Source of the DNA: an uncultured Tenacibaculum sp.
Lineage (GTDB): Bacteria; Bacteroidota; Bacteroidia; Flavobacteriales; Flavobacteriaceae
DNA length: 64,000 nt
Assembly (NCBI RefSeq): GCF_947502995.1
Contig: NZ_CANNBW010000004.1
Location: forward strand, 158,740-222,739
Direction: 5' to 3'
Shown: positions 27,902 to 36,919 of the stretch, piece after piece
How the letters are laid out: the number at the start of each line of letters is the position of its first letter
How positions within the stretch are numbered: position 1 is the first letter of the stretch
Program-made: the position numbers and the translations under genes
Notes under the pieces: generated by a model
Database searches by the model: none
Told to the model about the DNA's origin: nothing
What the model saw: the letters and a program-made list of their open reading frames with translations, nothing else

Positions 27902-29236
27902 CTATTTTTTATTTTTTTGAGAATCTTGTTTCAATTTGTTTGTATTCACTTCAGCTAAATGATGTGCTAAAATCTTTTCAACTAATTCATCTTTAGTTAA
28001 ATGATGAAAAACCGTTCGTACTTTTTCTTTAAATTCTTCTGAAACTGTTCTATTTGGTTTCGTTTTAAATATTTTCTTGGCCCATAACAACGTATTGTTT
28101 TCTTCTATACTTTGCGCATCTGCTTTTTTAAACTGACGAAAAGTTATTCCTAATTCATCTTCAAAATCAGGAATTTCATCAACTTCTTCTTCTTGTATAA
28201 CACTTAAAGAAAGTCCCTTTGCTCCTGCTCTAGCTGTTCGCCCGCTTCTATGAACATAAGCTTCATAAGTATCTGGTAAATGATAGTTTACAACGTAAGA
28301 GACATCTTTTACGTCAATTCCACGAGCTGCCAAATCAGTGGCTACTAAAATATCGATGTGACCTGCTCTAAATTGTTCCATTATTCGATCACGAATTCCT
28401 TGAGTTAAACTTCCATGAATTGCACCTGAAGAGAATTTATTAATGGCTAATTTTTTTGCTAATTTATTTACTGCTGCTTTAGTTTTACAAAAGATAATAC
28501 CTCTTTCTCCTTCTTTTGAAGCTAAAAAATGTAATAATACTTCTAACTTTTCTATTGGTTTTACAACTACATATTGATGTTTTATTCCCTGATGACCAAC
28601 AGTTTTCATGTCTGCTTCAATTTGAACTACATCTTTAGACATATAATTGTTCACTAACTGTTTTATAGCTCCAGATAATGTTGCCGTAAATAATAATGTT
28701 CTTCTTTTTTTAGGAATCTCTTTAATAATACTATCTAAACCATCTTTTAAAGCACTTACCATTTCATCAGCTTCATCTAAAACAAAATAAGAGATGTTTT
28801 TGATATTAATTGCTTCACGTTTTACTAAATCTGCTAAACGTCCAGGTGTAGCTACAATAATATGTGTTTCAGTTTTTAAACGTTCAATTTGTGGTTTTAT
28901 AGGAATTCCTCCACAAATAGCAGCTATAGATATTGAAGAGTCATGAGATGAAAAAGCAGTTAAATTTGCATGAATTTGTTGACCTAATTCTCTTGTTGGA
29001 GCCAAAATTACTGCTTGAATATTAGAGTTATTAGTATCTATTAACTGTAATAAAGGTAATCCAAAAGCAGCGGTCTTACCTGTTCCTGTTTTTGCTAATG
29101 CAACTACATCTTGATTTTTAGTCAAGATTATAGGAATTGTTTTTTCTTGTATATCTGTTGGTACAGAAATTTTTAAGTTAGTTAAACTCTGTTGAAATTC
29201 AGGATGTATTCCTAAGTCGGTAAAACTTTTTGACAT
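27902..29236 (-). CDS. DEAD-box RNA helicase
   Basis: A 444-aa ATP-dependent RNA helicase with canonical motifs: FTDLGIHPEFQQSL (Q-motif region), AKTGTGKT, PTRELGQQ, TPGRL, VLDEADEM, FTATL (SAT position), ATDLAARGID and HRSGRTAR, then a short basic tail without a recognisable RNA-binding domain. Likely acts in rRNA maturation or cold-adapted RNA unwinding. First gene of a two-helicase operon. Confidence 0.9.
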   Translation of the reverse strand: MSKSFTDLGIHPEFQQSLTNLKISVPTDIQEKTIPIILTKNQDVVALAKTGTGKTAAFGLPLLQLIDTNNSNIQAVILAPTRELGQQIHANLTAFSSHDSSISIAAICGGIPIKPQIERLKTETHIIVATPGRLADLVKREAINIKNISYFVLDEADEMVSALKDGLDSIIKEIPKKRRTLLFTATLSGAIKQLVNNYMSKDVVQIEADMKTVGHQGIKHQYVVVKPIEKLEVLLHFLASKEGERGIIFCKTKAAVNKLAKKLAINKFSSGAIHGSLTQGIRDRIMEQFRAGHIDILVATDLAARGIDVKDVSYVVNYHLPDTYEAYVHRSGRTARAGAKGLSLSVIQEEEVDEIPDFEDELGITFRQFKKADAQSIEENNTLLWAKKIFKTKPNRTVSEEFKEKVRTVFHHLTKDELVEKILAHHLAEVNTNKLKQDSQKNKK

Positions 29237-29324
29237 GAAAGTATTTTTTGCAAAGGTAAGCAGTGTGATCTTAGTAATAGGAGTTTATAAAGAATAACTT
29301 GAAACTGACATATAAATATAATTA

Positions 29325-29369
29325 TAGGCATAAAACATAACACGAATACTATGTTATGTTTTATGCCTA
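29325..29369. repeat. 17-bp perfect inverted repeat
   Basis: TAGGCATAAAACATAAC (29325-29341) and its exact complement (29353-29369) flank an 11-nt loop. It sits between the 3' end of the Rieske operon and the helicase operon. It lacks a T-run on either strand, so it may be a weak terminator, a cruciform or a protein site. Confidence 0.8.
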
Positions 29370-29403
29370 CGAAAAATAATATGGCTTGTTTCTGTGGTTG
29401 ACT

Positions 29404-31356
29404 TTAGATCAGATTTACATCTGCTATAATTTCTAACACAGCTGTTTTAGGCTGTTTATAGAACTCTTCCATTACAGTTTGTAAATCTTCTTGTTTTTCA
29501 ACACGTTTTCCCCAAGCACCACATGATACTGCGAATTCAGAAAAGTTAGGATTTGATAATGTAGTTTTCCATACATCAAATTCTCCTGCACGTTGTTCTT
29601 TAGATATTTTACCAAGTTCATGGTTATTAATTACAATAACTTTTACGGGCATATTGTATTTAACTAGCGTTGTTATTTCAGCTAGATATTGACATAAACC
29701 TCCATCACCCGCTACTGCAACAACAGGCCTAGAATCCCCTACTGCAGCCCATGCTCCTATGGAAGCTGGTAAAGCAAATCCAATTGAACCCAAATAACCA
29801 GACATTAAAAAATCTTGATTCTTAGGTTCAAAATAACGACCAAAAGAATACGCATTATTACCAACATCTACACACATCACTGCATTTTCGGGTGTAAGTT
29901 GATTCATGGCTTCAAAAATGGCAATAGAACTAATACCATTATTTGAAGTTTCTAATAGTCTTTTTTGTTTTTCAGCTTTCCAAATAGACCAACGCTTTGC
30001 TATTTCATTTCGTTGATCATGTATATTTATTTGTCCTTCTAATTCGGTATTAAAAATAGCTAAGGTTCTTGATATTTCTCCCCAAACAGCAACATCTATT
30101 TTATGGAATTTACTTAATGCTAAAGGATCAAAATCAATTTGAATAATCGGTTTTTTAGGTGTAATTCCAGTGTGATTAGAAAAAGAAGCACCAAATACTA
30201 TTAATAAATCTGATTCATTCATAAACCAAGATGCAATTGGAGTTCCACTTCTACCTAAGACACCACATCCGAGCTCATGATTATCAGAAATTAACCCTTT
30301 TCCTTTAAAAGTGGTAACCACAGCTGCATTTAAACTTTCAGCAAATTTTACAACTGCTTGTTTATGTTCTCTAGCACCATGCCCCATAATAATTACAGGA
30401 CGTTTTGTTTTTTTAATTAATGCTACAGCATCATTAATAGCTGCTATTGGAGGAGCAATTTGTAATGATGTAATTCGTTTGTCTGGTGTTTTGGCTTTAC
30501 TATTCGTTTTTGTAGGTAACTCTTGAACTTCGTCAGGGAATGTTAAATGAGAAACATCTCTTTTTAAAATAGCATGTTTTATAGCTAATGACATGAGTTC
30601 TGAATGCTGACTATCACTTTGAACACGTTGATTAAACTCGGCAACAGTATTAAATCCTTGTACTAAATCTACTTCTTGAAAATTACCTGTACCTACAACT
30701 TGAGTTTTTACCTGACCTGTTAAAGCTAAAATTGGTGCTCTATCTACTTTTGCGTCCCAAAGACCTGTATACATATTAGTTGCTCCTGGGCCAGCAATAG
30801 AAAAACAAGCAGCTGGTTTACCCGTTAGTTTACCATATGCAGAAGCTGCAAAAGCAGCAGCTCCTTCATGTCTTATGCCATAAAAATTTAGATTCCCTTT
30901 GTTTTCTTGACGTCTCATGGCATCTGCTAAACCAAGATTGGAATGACCTACCATTCCAAAAACTTTAGTAACACCCCAATTAATCATAGTTTCTACCATA
31001 ACATCAGAAATAGTAGTTGTATGCGGGGCCTCTTCTTCTAAACCAACAAAAATAGCATTGTCTTCCTCTTTAATAGGAAATGTTTCAATTCCATCATCAT
31101 GTCCCCCTGGCGAATTCCCTGTACAAGGATCAAAATCCCAACCATGCCAAGGACAACGTAACATTCCATTTTCAATAGAACCTTCTCCTAAAGGACCACC
31201 TTGATGTGGACAACGATTATCTAAAGCAGAAAATTTTCCTTTATAATGTGTTAAACAAATTCCTTTATGATTTGCTGTAACAGTTTTTACTCTACCTTCA
31301 GGTAATTCATTTTTATTACCTAAAATTTTGTACCAAACGATATTTTTTTCTGCCAT
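29404..31356 (-). CDS. Rieske-domain / thiamine-pyrophosphate enzyme fusion
   Basis: A 650-aa fusion. Residues ~5-105 are a ferredoxin-type Rieske [2Fe-2S] domain with ligands in CPHQGGPLG and CPWHGWDFD (C-x-H, 16 residues, C-x2-H). Residues ~115-650 are a complete TPP enzyme of the acetolactate synthase/pyruvate oxidase type: N-terminal PYR domain with GIRHEGAAAFAASAYG (the catalytic Glu of the TPP site), central domain, and a PP domain with GDGGLCQYLAEITTLVKYNMPVKVIVINN (the Mg/TPP motif). Substrate unknown. Last gene of an operon with a second Rieske fusion; starts 1 bp after the DUF2721 stop. Confidence 0.87.
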   Translation of the reverse strand: MAEKNIVWYKILGNKNELPEGRVKTVTANHKGICLTHYKGKFSALDNRCPHQGGPLGEGSIENGMLRCPWHGWDFDPCTGNSPGGHDDGIETFPIKEEDNAIFVGLEEEAPHTTTISDVMVETMINWGVTKVFGMVGHSNLGLADAMRRQENKGNLNFYGIRHEGAAAFAASAYGKLTGKPAACFSIAGPGATNMYTGLWDAKVDRAPILALTGQVKTQVVGTGNFQEVDLVQGFNTVAEFNQRVQSDSQHSELMSLAIKHAILKRDVSHLTFPDEVQELPTKTNSKAKTPDKRITSLQIAPPIAAINDAVALIKKTKRPVIIMGHGAREHKQAVVKFAESLNAAVVTTFKGKGLISDNHELGCGVLGRSGTPIASWFMNESDLLIVFGASFSNHTGITPKKPIIQIDFDPLALSKFHKIDVAVWGEISRTLAIFNTELEGQINIHDQRNEIAKRWSIWKAEKQKRLLETSNNGISSIAIFEAMNQLTPENAVMCVDVGNNAYSFGRYFEPKNQDFLMSGYLGSIGFALPASIGAWAAVGDSRPVVAVAGDGGLCQYLAEITTLVKYNMPVKVIVINNHELGKISKEQRAGEFDVWKTTLSNPNFSEFAVSCGAWGKRVEKQEDLQTVMEEFYKQPKTAVLEIIADVNLI

Positions 31357-31357
31357 T

Positions 31358-31744
31358 TTAATATGTAGATTTTTTAAATTGTTCTTGTCTTATTTTTACG
31401 GCTCTTAATGAATAAGTGATTAGATACCCTAAAGAAATGAATATACTTATTACACCAATAAGCATAATTATGACTCCGAATGTATTTGAAAAACTATAAA
31501 AGTTTTGAATACCAGAGATGATTCCTGAGGTTACCATTGCACCAGCGCCAATATATAAGCCTACCAAACCTTTATTTAATAATTTGAGTTGCCTGAGTTT
31601 ACGATTACTAATTTCATCATCACAAGAATCTAATTTCAAACGATCAGAAATCTCGTTACTTAAGGCTATTAACTGATTTGAAGTAGATAAAATTAATAAG
31701 CCTATTCCTGGTAATATTGTAATAGGTAAATACCAATTGTCCAT
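31358..31744 (-). CDS. DUF2721 membrane protein
   Basis: A 128-aa protein with three hydrophobic segments (residues ~5-25, ~58-80 and ~92-115). The start MDNWYLPITILPGIGLLILSTSNQ and the SNEISDRL stretch between helices fit the DUF2721 family, whose function is unknown. It overlaps the stop of the preceding Rieske-FMN gene by one base and is followed after 1 bp by the Rieske-TPP gene, so the three proteins are made together. It could anchor the two oxidoreductases at the membrane; that is inference. Confidence 0.75.
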   Translation of the reverse strand: MDNWYLPITILPGIGLLILSTSNQLIALSNEISDRLKLDSCDDEISNRKLRQLKLLNKGLVGLYIGAGAMVTSGIISGIQNFYSFSNTFGVIIMLIGVISIFISLGYLITYSLRAVKIRQEQFKKSTY

Positions 31745-33360
31745 TATTTGTCTAAATTTAGGCCTGCATAATTGATTCCTGTTAGTTTATGCATATCAGT
31801 ATCATAAGTTGATAAATCGTTATGATTAAATTTAGAAATATCATCATATCCACAAGCTCTGGCAATTACTTTAATAAGGCTATTAGTAGCCTCAAAATAG
31901 TTATGTAATTGTTTTGCAGAAGAGTCGATAATTATTCTGCTACGTAATGATTCTTTTTGAGTTGCAATACCAACTGGACAATTATTTGAACCACAAGCAC
32001 GCATACCAAGACAGCCAATAGCTTGTAGTGCAGAATTTGAAACAGCAATGGCATCTGCTCCAAGCATCATAGCTTTTGCAAAATCTTCAGCAACACGTAA
32101 ACCTCCTGTAATAATTAATGTAATATGAGATGCTCCAACTTTATCTAAATATTTTCTGGCTCTTGCTAAAGCAGGAATTGTTGGCACATTAATATGATCT
32201 CTTAATATTGTAGGAGCTGAACCTGTTCCTCCTCCTCTACCATCTAAAATAATATAATCTACATCACAATCTATAGCAAATTGGATATCAGCTTCTATAT
32301 GACTAGCAGCAATTTTAAATCCAATGGGTATTCCTCCAGTTCGTTCACGAACTTTATTACTGAAATCTTTATAATCTTGAACAGTATGAAAATTAGGATT
32401 TGCTGCTGGAGATATTGCAGTTTCCCCCTCTTTAAGACCACGAACTTTTGCTATTTCTTTAGTTACCTTACTACCAGGAAGATGTCCTCCAGTACCTGTT
32501 TTTGCACCTTGCCCGGCTTTAAAATGAAATGCTTGTACATTGTCTAATTTTTCCCTAGAGAAACCAAATTGAGCAGAAGCCAATTCATAAAAATATTTCG
32601 AATTGTTTTCTTGTTCTTCAGGAAGTACGCCACCTTCTCCTGAACAAATTCCTGTTCCTGCTAATTCAGCTCCTTTACTTAAAGATATTTTTGCTTCGCG
32701 TGACAATGCTCCAAAGCTCATATCACTAACGAATAAAGGAATATCTAATTCTAAAGGTTTTTTGGCATTAGGCCCAATTATCACTTTTGTATTTACATTT
32801 TCGTGATCTAATAATGGTCTTGTTGCTAATTGTGCTGGTAGAAACTGAATATCATTCCATTTAGGTAATGTATTTCTATCAACTCCCATAGAGGCTGAGA
32901 AACCATGGTGACCAATGTTTCTTAAACCATTTTTAGCTAGTTCTTTGATATAACCTGTGTATGGCTCTGTATCTTCAGGATGTGTGTCTGCATACTCACC
33001 TAAATATTCATCACGATTAAAAGGTTGTGGATGATTAACTTCAAAAGCTATAATTTCATTTTCATCAACATAAATACTGTCACCTTCAATATATTCTTGA
33101 AATTTATGTAATACTTCTTTATTATTATATTCAGAAACTCCTGTATCTACTCTATAATCCCAACCATGAACCCCACAAATTAAATTATGTCCATCTACAT
33201 AACCATCAGACATTAAAGCTCCTCTGTGTAAGCACCTACCATACAAAATAGAAATTCCTGTTTTATGCTTTGTAATAACTAAGTCTGTATTTTTTACTAA
33301 AGCATGTTCTGGTTTGTTTTCTTTAAGCTTAGATAATTTAGCTACTTCTATTTTTAGCAT
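31744..33360 (-). CDS. Rieske-domain / glutamate-synthase-like FMN enzyme fusion
   Basis: A 538-aa fusion. Residues ~1-100 are a Rieske domain with CLHRGALMS and CGVHGWDYR (C-x-H, 16 residues, C-x2-H). Residues ~130-530 match the FMN-binding synthase domain of GltB-type proteins: LFVSDMSFGALSREAKISLSKGAELAGTGICSGEGG, KAGQGAKTGTGGHLPG, DGRGGGTGSAP, and CGSNNCPVGIATQ near the end. The glutaminase domain of real glutamate synthase is absent, so the product is not assured to be glutamate. Translation is coupled to DUF2721. Confidence 0.85.
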   Translation of the reverse strand: MLKIEVAKLSKLKENKPEHALVKNTDLVITKHKTGISILYGRCLHRGALMSDGYVDGHNLICGVHGWDYRVDTGVSEYNNKEVLHKFQEYIEGDSIYVDENEIIAFEVNHPQPFNRDEYLGEYADTHPEDTEPYTGYIKELAKNGLRNIGHHGFSASMGVDRNTLPKWNDIQFLPAQLATRPLLDHENVNTKVIIGPNAKKPLELDIPLFVSDMSFGALSREAKISLSKGAELAGTGICSGEGGVLPEEQENNSKYFYELASAQFGFSREKLDNVQAFHFKAGQGAKTGTGGHLPGSKVTKEIAKVRGLKEGETAISPAANPNFHTVQDYKDFSNKVRERTGGIPIGFKIAASHIEADIQFAIDCDVDYIILDGRGGGTGSAPTILRDHINVPTIPALARARKYLDKVGASHITLIITGGLRVAEDFAKAMMLGADAIAVSNSALQAIGCLGMRACGSNNCPVGIATQKESLRSRIIIDSSAKQLHNYFEATNSLIKVIARACGYDDISKFNHNDLSTYDTDMHKLTGINYAGLNLDK

Positions 33361-33435
33361 TGGAATATTGTTTTGATTAATAAGTAATTAAGATAAGAAA
33401 AAGACAGTTAAGAATTAACTGCCTTGTTTATTGTT

Positions 33436-33807
33436 TTAAGCGTGATAGTAACGCTCATTAATAATTTTACCATCTTTCCATTGCGAACGAACCGCTTGCT
33501 CAAACCTATGAGAAACACCGTCATTTGTTTTAAATTCCATTACAACTTCATAAAAAGTTGTGTCATCTTTTACAGCAGGACCACTAATAACATTGTAACC
33601 ACCAAATTCAACAACAGTACTTAATAATTTTTCTTCTTCAGCAATACAGAAATCTTTTCCAACTTTAGGCGGGTTATTTCCTTCAAAAAGTTGAACATCA
33701 TCTGCTAAATAATCGGTCATTGCTTTAATAAATTCACCTTTAGCTAATAAGGCTAAAACGTCATTCACTTTCCCTAAAATTTCATTTTCTTGATTTGATA
33801 AACTCAT
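33436..33807 (-). CDS. NTF2/SnoaL-like small protein
   Basis: A 123-aa cytoplasmic protein with the alpha+beta pattern of the NTF2/SnoaL fold: an N-terminal helix (EILGKVNDVLALLAKGEFIKAMTDYL), then DDVQLFEGNNPPKVGKDF, and C-terminal strands ending GKIINERYYHA. Members are small binding or isomerase-like enzymes. First gene of the double-Rieske operon, with a promoter about 50 bp upstream and a 75-bp gap to the Rieske-FMN gene, so it probably serves the same substrate. Confidence 0.75.
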   Translation of the reverse strand: MSLSNQENEILGKVNDVLALLAKGEFIKAMTDYLADDVQLFEGNNPPKVGKDFCIAEEEKLLSTVVEFGGYNVISGPAVKDDTTFYEVVMEFKTNDGVSHRFEQAVRSQWKDGKIINERYYHA

Positions 33808-33859
33808 TTTTCTTAATTTATAATTTATTGTTGTTTCTATTTCTCTTTAATGAGAGTAG

Positions 33860-33887
33860 CAAAAATAAATGAGTCAACTAAGGCAAA
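33860..33887 (-). promoter_or_regulatory. Bacteroidota-type promoter of the double-Rieske operon
   Basis: On the minus strand a TTTG (complement of 33884-33887) precedes TATTTTTG (complement of 33860-33867) by 16 bp, matching the -33 TTTG and -7 TAnnTTTG elements recognised by the Bacteroidota sigma factor. The spacer is on the short side. It implies a leader of about 45 nt before the NTF2-like gene. Confidence 0.6.
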
Positions 33888-33901
33888 AGATTTACATTTA
33901 A

Positions 33902-33936
33902 CCTAATTTAATGTATATTTTTCCTAATAATTAGGA
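33902..33936. promoter_or_regulatory. Candidate AraC-family operator, two half-sites 21 bp apart
   Basis: CCTAATTTA (33902) and CCTAATAATTA (33923) are direct repeats offset by exactly 21 bp, two helical turns, the spacing AraC-family activators use. The second site is also part of a perfect 15-bp palindrome (33922-33936). They lie just upstream of the operon's -33 element and just downstream of an AraC-type regulator gene. Confidence 0.5.
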
Positions 33937-33967
33937 TATGAAAACAAGAGATCTTAGTAAAAAGTAT

Positions 33968-34801
33968 TTATTGTTCTTTTTTAAAATTCATAGGGGAAAC
34001 ACCAACATGATTTTTAAAAAATTTTGAAAAATGTGATGCTTCAGAAAACCCTAGGATAAAAGCAATTTCTTTTGAAGATTTTTCAGAGAATTGAAGTAAC
34101 CTTTTAGCTTCCAATATTAAACGTTCATTAATAATTTGTAAAGGCTTTTTGTCATTATATTTAGCAAATAAGTTCGATAATGTTTTTGGTGTTTTATTTA
34201 ATAATAATGCATATTCAGAAACTTTATGCTTTTCTTTGAAATGTGCTTCAACTAGTAGATTATATTGCCTAATAACGTCTATTTTAGATTGAGTCATACC
34301 AGGTTCAATAATAGTTTTCTTCAATAATCTAACCGATTTTATTAAAAGTCTTTTAAGTAATACTCTTAACATCTCACCTTGAATATGGTCTTTAGTTTCA
34401 AACTCTTCTTCGAGAATCATGAACAAAGATTCGAAACTTTTAATTTCTTTTTCAGATAATGAAACAGTCGCTGGAACTGATGATCCTAAAAACAAAAAAC
34501 CATTACAAGATACTTCATGATCATGATCTCTAATACAATAAAATTCTCTTTCGAAAACTAAAGATATAGCGCCTTGAATATAAGGCTCTAATTGAATTAT
34601 ATTGAATGGAGTACAAAATAAGACATTGTTTTTTTTAAGTAACATTGAGTAGCCATCAATGCCAATTTTAATATCTTGATCTTTAGCCCAAATTATTTTA
34701 TAAAAACTCCCTAAACCCAAACGGTTTTCAAAAGAAGCACAATTGAAATCGGTTAAAATAAACCTTCCATTCTCTGGATATCCACTGTATGTATAATTCA
34801 T
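33968..34801 (-). CDS. AraC-family transcriptional regulator
   Basis: A 277-aa regulator. The N-terminal ~170 residues form a cupin-like sensing domain; the C-terminal AraC/XylS double HTH begins near residue 180 (HFKEKHKVSEYALLLNKTPKTLSNLFAKYNDKKPLQIINERLILEAKRLL) and ends with SSKEIAFILGFSEASHFSKFFKNHVGVSPMNFKKEQ, the standard signature. It lies upstream of and on the same strand as the double-Rieske operon with 160 bp between, so it is the likely regulator of that operon. The inducer is unknown. Confidence 0.9.
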   Translation of the reverse strand: MNYTYSGYPENGRFILTDFNCASFENRLGLGSFYKIIWAKDQDIKIGIDGYSMLLKKNNVLFCTPFNIIQLEPYIQGAISLVFEREFYCIRDHDHEVSCNGFLFLGSSVPATVSLSEKEIKSFESLFMILEEEFETKDHIQGEMLRVLLKRLLIKSVRLLKKTIIEPGMTQSKIDVIRQYNLLVEAHFKEKHKVSEYALLLNKTPKTLSNLFAKYNDKKPLQIINERLILEAKRLLQFSEKSSKEIAFILGFSEASHFSKFFKNHVGVSPMNFKKEQ

Positions 34802-34947
34802 TTATATCTAAATTTTAGCATATCAATTAAAATTTGATATTACTATTTTATGTAAGAGAAAAAAATTAAAATTTTCTTTTCTTCGAAACAAATTTAAATA
34901 GCGCAAAAGGATTTAGTATAAATTAGTGTAGTTAAAAAGTTGTTAAT

Positions 34948-35568
34948 CTAGTAGTATAATCTGAAGTCTAATAATTTACATAATTTATAGCATTTTCGGT
35001 GTAGTTTTTCTACAACTTCAAACATATCATCATCTTCATTAAACAAATTAAAGAATACTTTATCTAGATTTGCACTAGATATTCCATTGAATTCGTATCC
35101 GTAACCTGAAATGGCTTTAGCTCCAGTTATATCTAAAAAATATTGAGCTTCATCTTCATCTAAATCAAGTACTTTGGCATTAGAGAAATGTAATATTTTA
35201 TCATTAAGTCTTCCTTCAAAAATCTCAGCAATTTCCTGTAAACTATAATAATAATCGTTCAAACAAATACTATTGGCTTCACCAGTCATAACTAGATAAA
35301 TGATTTCATAATTCTTGAAATTATGATCATCTAAAACTAATGCGTTTAAACTATTTTCTAGATCTTCTATGGTATCACAAGTTTTATGAATACTAGTAAT
35401 TCCATAATCCATTGTTAATTCTTCTAACTTTTTTTGAGTGTCAGTAACAATGTCAATTTCTACGTCATTTACACCTTCCAAACAGAATATAAAATAATCT
35501 GTTTCTATAAATTGTTTTTGAACTAATTCTCGTTTTTTTTCTAACAAGTTTGAGGATTTAAAATACAA
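34948..35568 (-). CDS. Hypothetical protein, possible caspase/CHAT-like fold, TTG start
   Basis: A 206-aa cytoplasmic protein I do not firmly recognise. It alternates strands and helices (EIIYLVMTGEA, KILHFSNAKVLDLDEDEAQYFLDITGAKAISGYGYEF), which recalls CHAT/caspase-like or DUF6642-type proteins, including the aromatic GYGYEF after the second strand; the catalytic His/Cys pair is not evident. The only start consistent with its full length is TTG at 35568, directly preceded by an in-frame stop; the next ATG is about 50 codons in. Strongly acidic. Confidence 0.5.
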   Translation of the reverse strand: MYFKSSNLLEKKRELVQKQFIETDYFIFCLEGVNDVEIDIVTDTQKKLEELTMDYGITSIHKTCDTIEDLENSLNALVLDDHNFKNYEIIYLVMTGEANSICLNDYYYSLQEIAEIFEGRLNDKILHFSNAKVLDLDEDEAQYFLDITGAKAISGYGYEFNGISSANLDKVFFNLFNEDDDMFEVVEKLHRKCYKLCKLLDFRLYY

Positions 35569-35772
35569 TTACAAAAATAAATATCTCATGAAAGAAATGT
35601 TTTTAATATGTATCACAAAAAATTATACTTAGGGATTAATTTATAAGAAATACTGATAATACATCAAAGAAACTCTAATCTCTGAGAATTTAGTATACAG
35701 TATAAATGATCGTGAATTTTCAAATACGCGATTCTCAGCAATTGTAAATTTTACAAAAAAATTGGCTGTATT

Positions 35773-36870
35773 TTAATCGCAAGAAAATGAATCTTCTTTG
35801 ATACTCCAATTATACTTTTCGATTAATTGTTGTATTGCATTTTTTCCTTTACAATATTTTAGATTGTAAGCATTCAAACTAATATTTCTCTTTACGTTTT
35901 GTTTTGCCCAACTTATTAATGTAGCGTCATAGTTATTAACATTAATTTTTGCATACTCAAACATATTGTACATTTCCTCTACATTTTCAATATTCCAGTT
36001 AGCTAAAGATTGATTAAACGCCACTGCTTCAGTAAACATATATGACATATTGGTAACGTTTGTAACATTCCATTTTCCTATAGGTTGATTAAATGAATGA
36101 TATTCTAAAGGTATTTCACTAGCAAACATTTCAGACATATCAGTTACATTAGAAACATCCCAATTTCCAATAGGTTGATTAAATGCATAAGCACAAGAAA
36201 ACATCTTGGACATGTAAGCGACTTTACTAACATCCCAATTTTCAATAGGTTGATTAAATGATGTTGCTTTATAAAACATCATAGACATATCAGTTACATT
36301 AGAAACATTCCATTTATCAATTCTACTATTAAAATTATCAGCACCAATAAACATTCCTGACATATCTGTAATATTAGATACATCCCAATTATTAATATTT
36401 CCTTTGAAATTATCAGCACCATGGAACATAAAAGAAAAATCTGTAACACCTTTTAGATTAGGTGTATCAATAGCATTACATACTAGGTTTCTACAGTTCA
36501 TAAAGGCGAAACTAAAACTTTTCCATTCAATGTTTCCCCATTGTTCGATAGAATACAACTTAGAAGCCTCTTTAATTTTCATTCCTAATTTTCGGAAATA
36601 AATAGATGGAAAAACTCCATTGATTTCTACTGTATAAGTACCAGGTTTAGCATAAGTATGCTTTGCATTTTCTGTTAAATCTGTGTCTAATGTTCCATCT
36701 CCCCAATTTACAGAATATTGATATTTCTCACCATAAAAATCTGTAGGAATGGTAATACTAAGATCTTCTGAACTAACCTTCCAGGTGGTAATAAAACCAT
36801 TACCTGCCCAACTTAAAAAAGGAATAGAAATTAGACAGAAGAATAAAACTTTTTTTAACATAAGAGACAA
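35773..36870 (-). CDS. BspA-type (DUF285) repeat surface protein with PKD-like domain
   Basis: A secreted 365-aa protein. Signal peptide ends LSWAG; residues ~25-85 resemble a PKD-like domain (SVNWGDGTLDTDLTENAKHTYAKPGTYTVEI). Residues ~130-310 hold about seven copies of a roughly 25-residue unit ending NWDVSNVTDMSMMF, the DUF285/BspA-like repeat associated with surface adhesion. There is no T9SS C-terminal sorting domain. The repeats keep strong nucleotide similarity, as expected of a repeat array that can gain or lose units. Confidence 0.85.
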   Translation of the reverse strand: MSLMLKKVLFFCLISIPFLSWAGNGFITTWKVSSEDLSITIPTDFYGEKYQYSVNWGDGTLDTDLTENAKHTYAKPGTYTVEINGVFPSIYFRKLGMKIKEASKLYSIEQWGNIEWKSFSFAFMNCRNLVCNAIDTPNLKGVTDFSFMFHGADNFKGNINNWDVSNITDMSGMFIGADNFNSRIDKWNVSNVTDMSMMFYKATSFNQPIENWDVSKVAYMSKMFSCAYAFNQPIGNWDVSNVTDMSEMFASEIPLEYHSFNQPIGKWNVTNVTNMSYMFTEAVAFNQSLANWNIENVEEMYNMFEYAKINVNNYDATLISWAKQNVKRNISLNAYNLKYCKGKNAIQQLIEKYNWSIKEDSFSCD

Positions 36871-36919
36871 TTTTTAAAGTTGATAAAAATAATACTTTTA
36901 ATTCTTAAGACTTCTTATT

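Noticed and set aside
29404..31356. Ordinary acetolactate synthase of branched-chain amino acid synthesis (ilvB).
   Set aside because: The Rieske domain and operon partners do not fit, and no small regulatory subunit gene is nearby.
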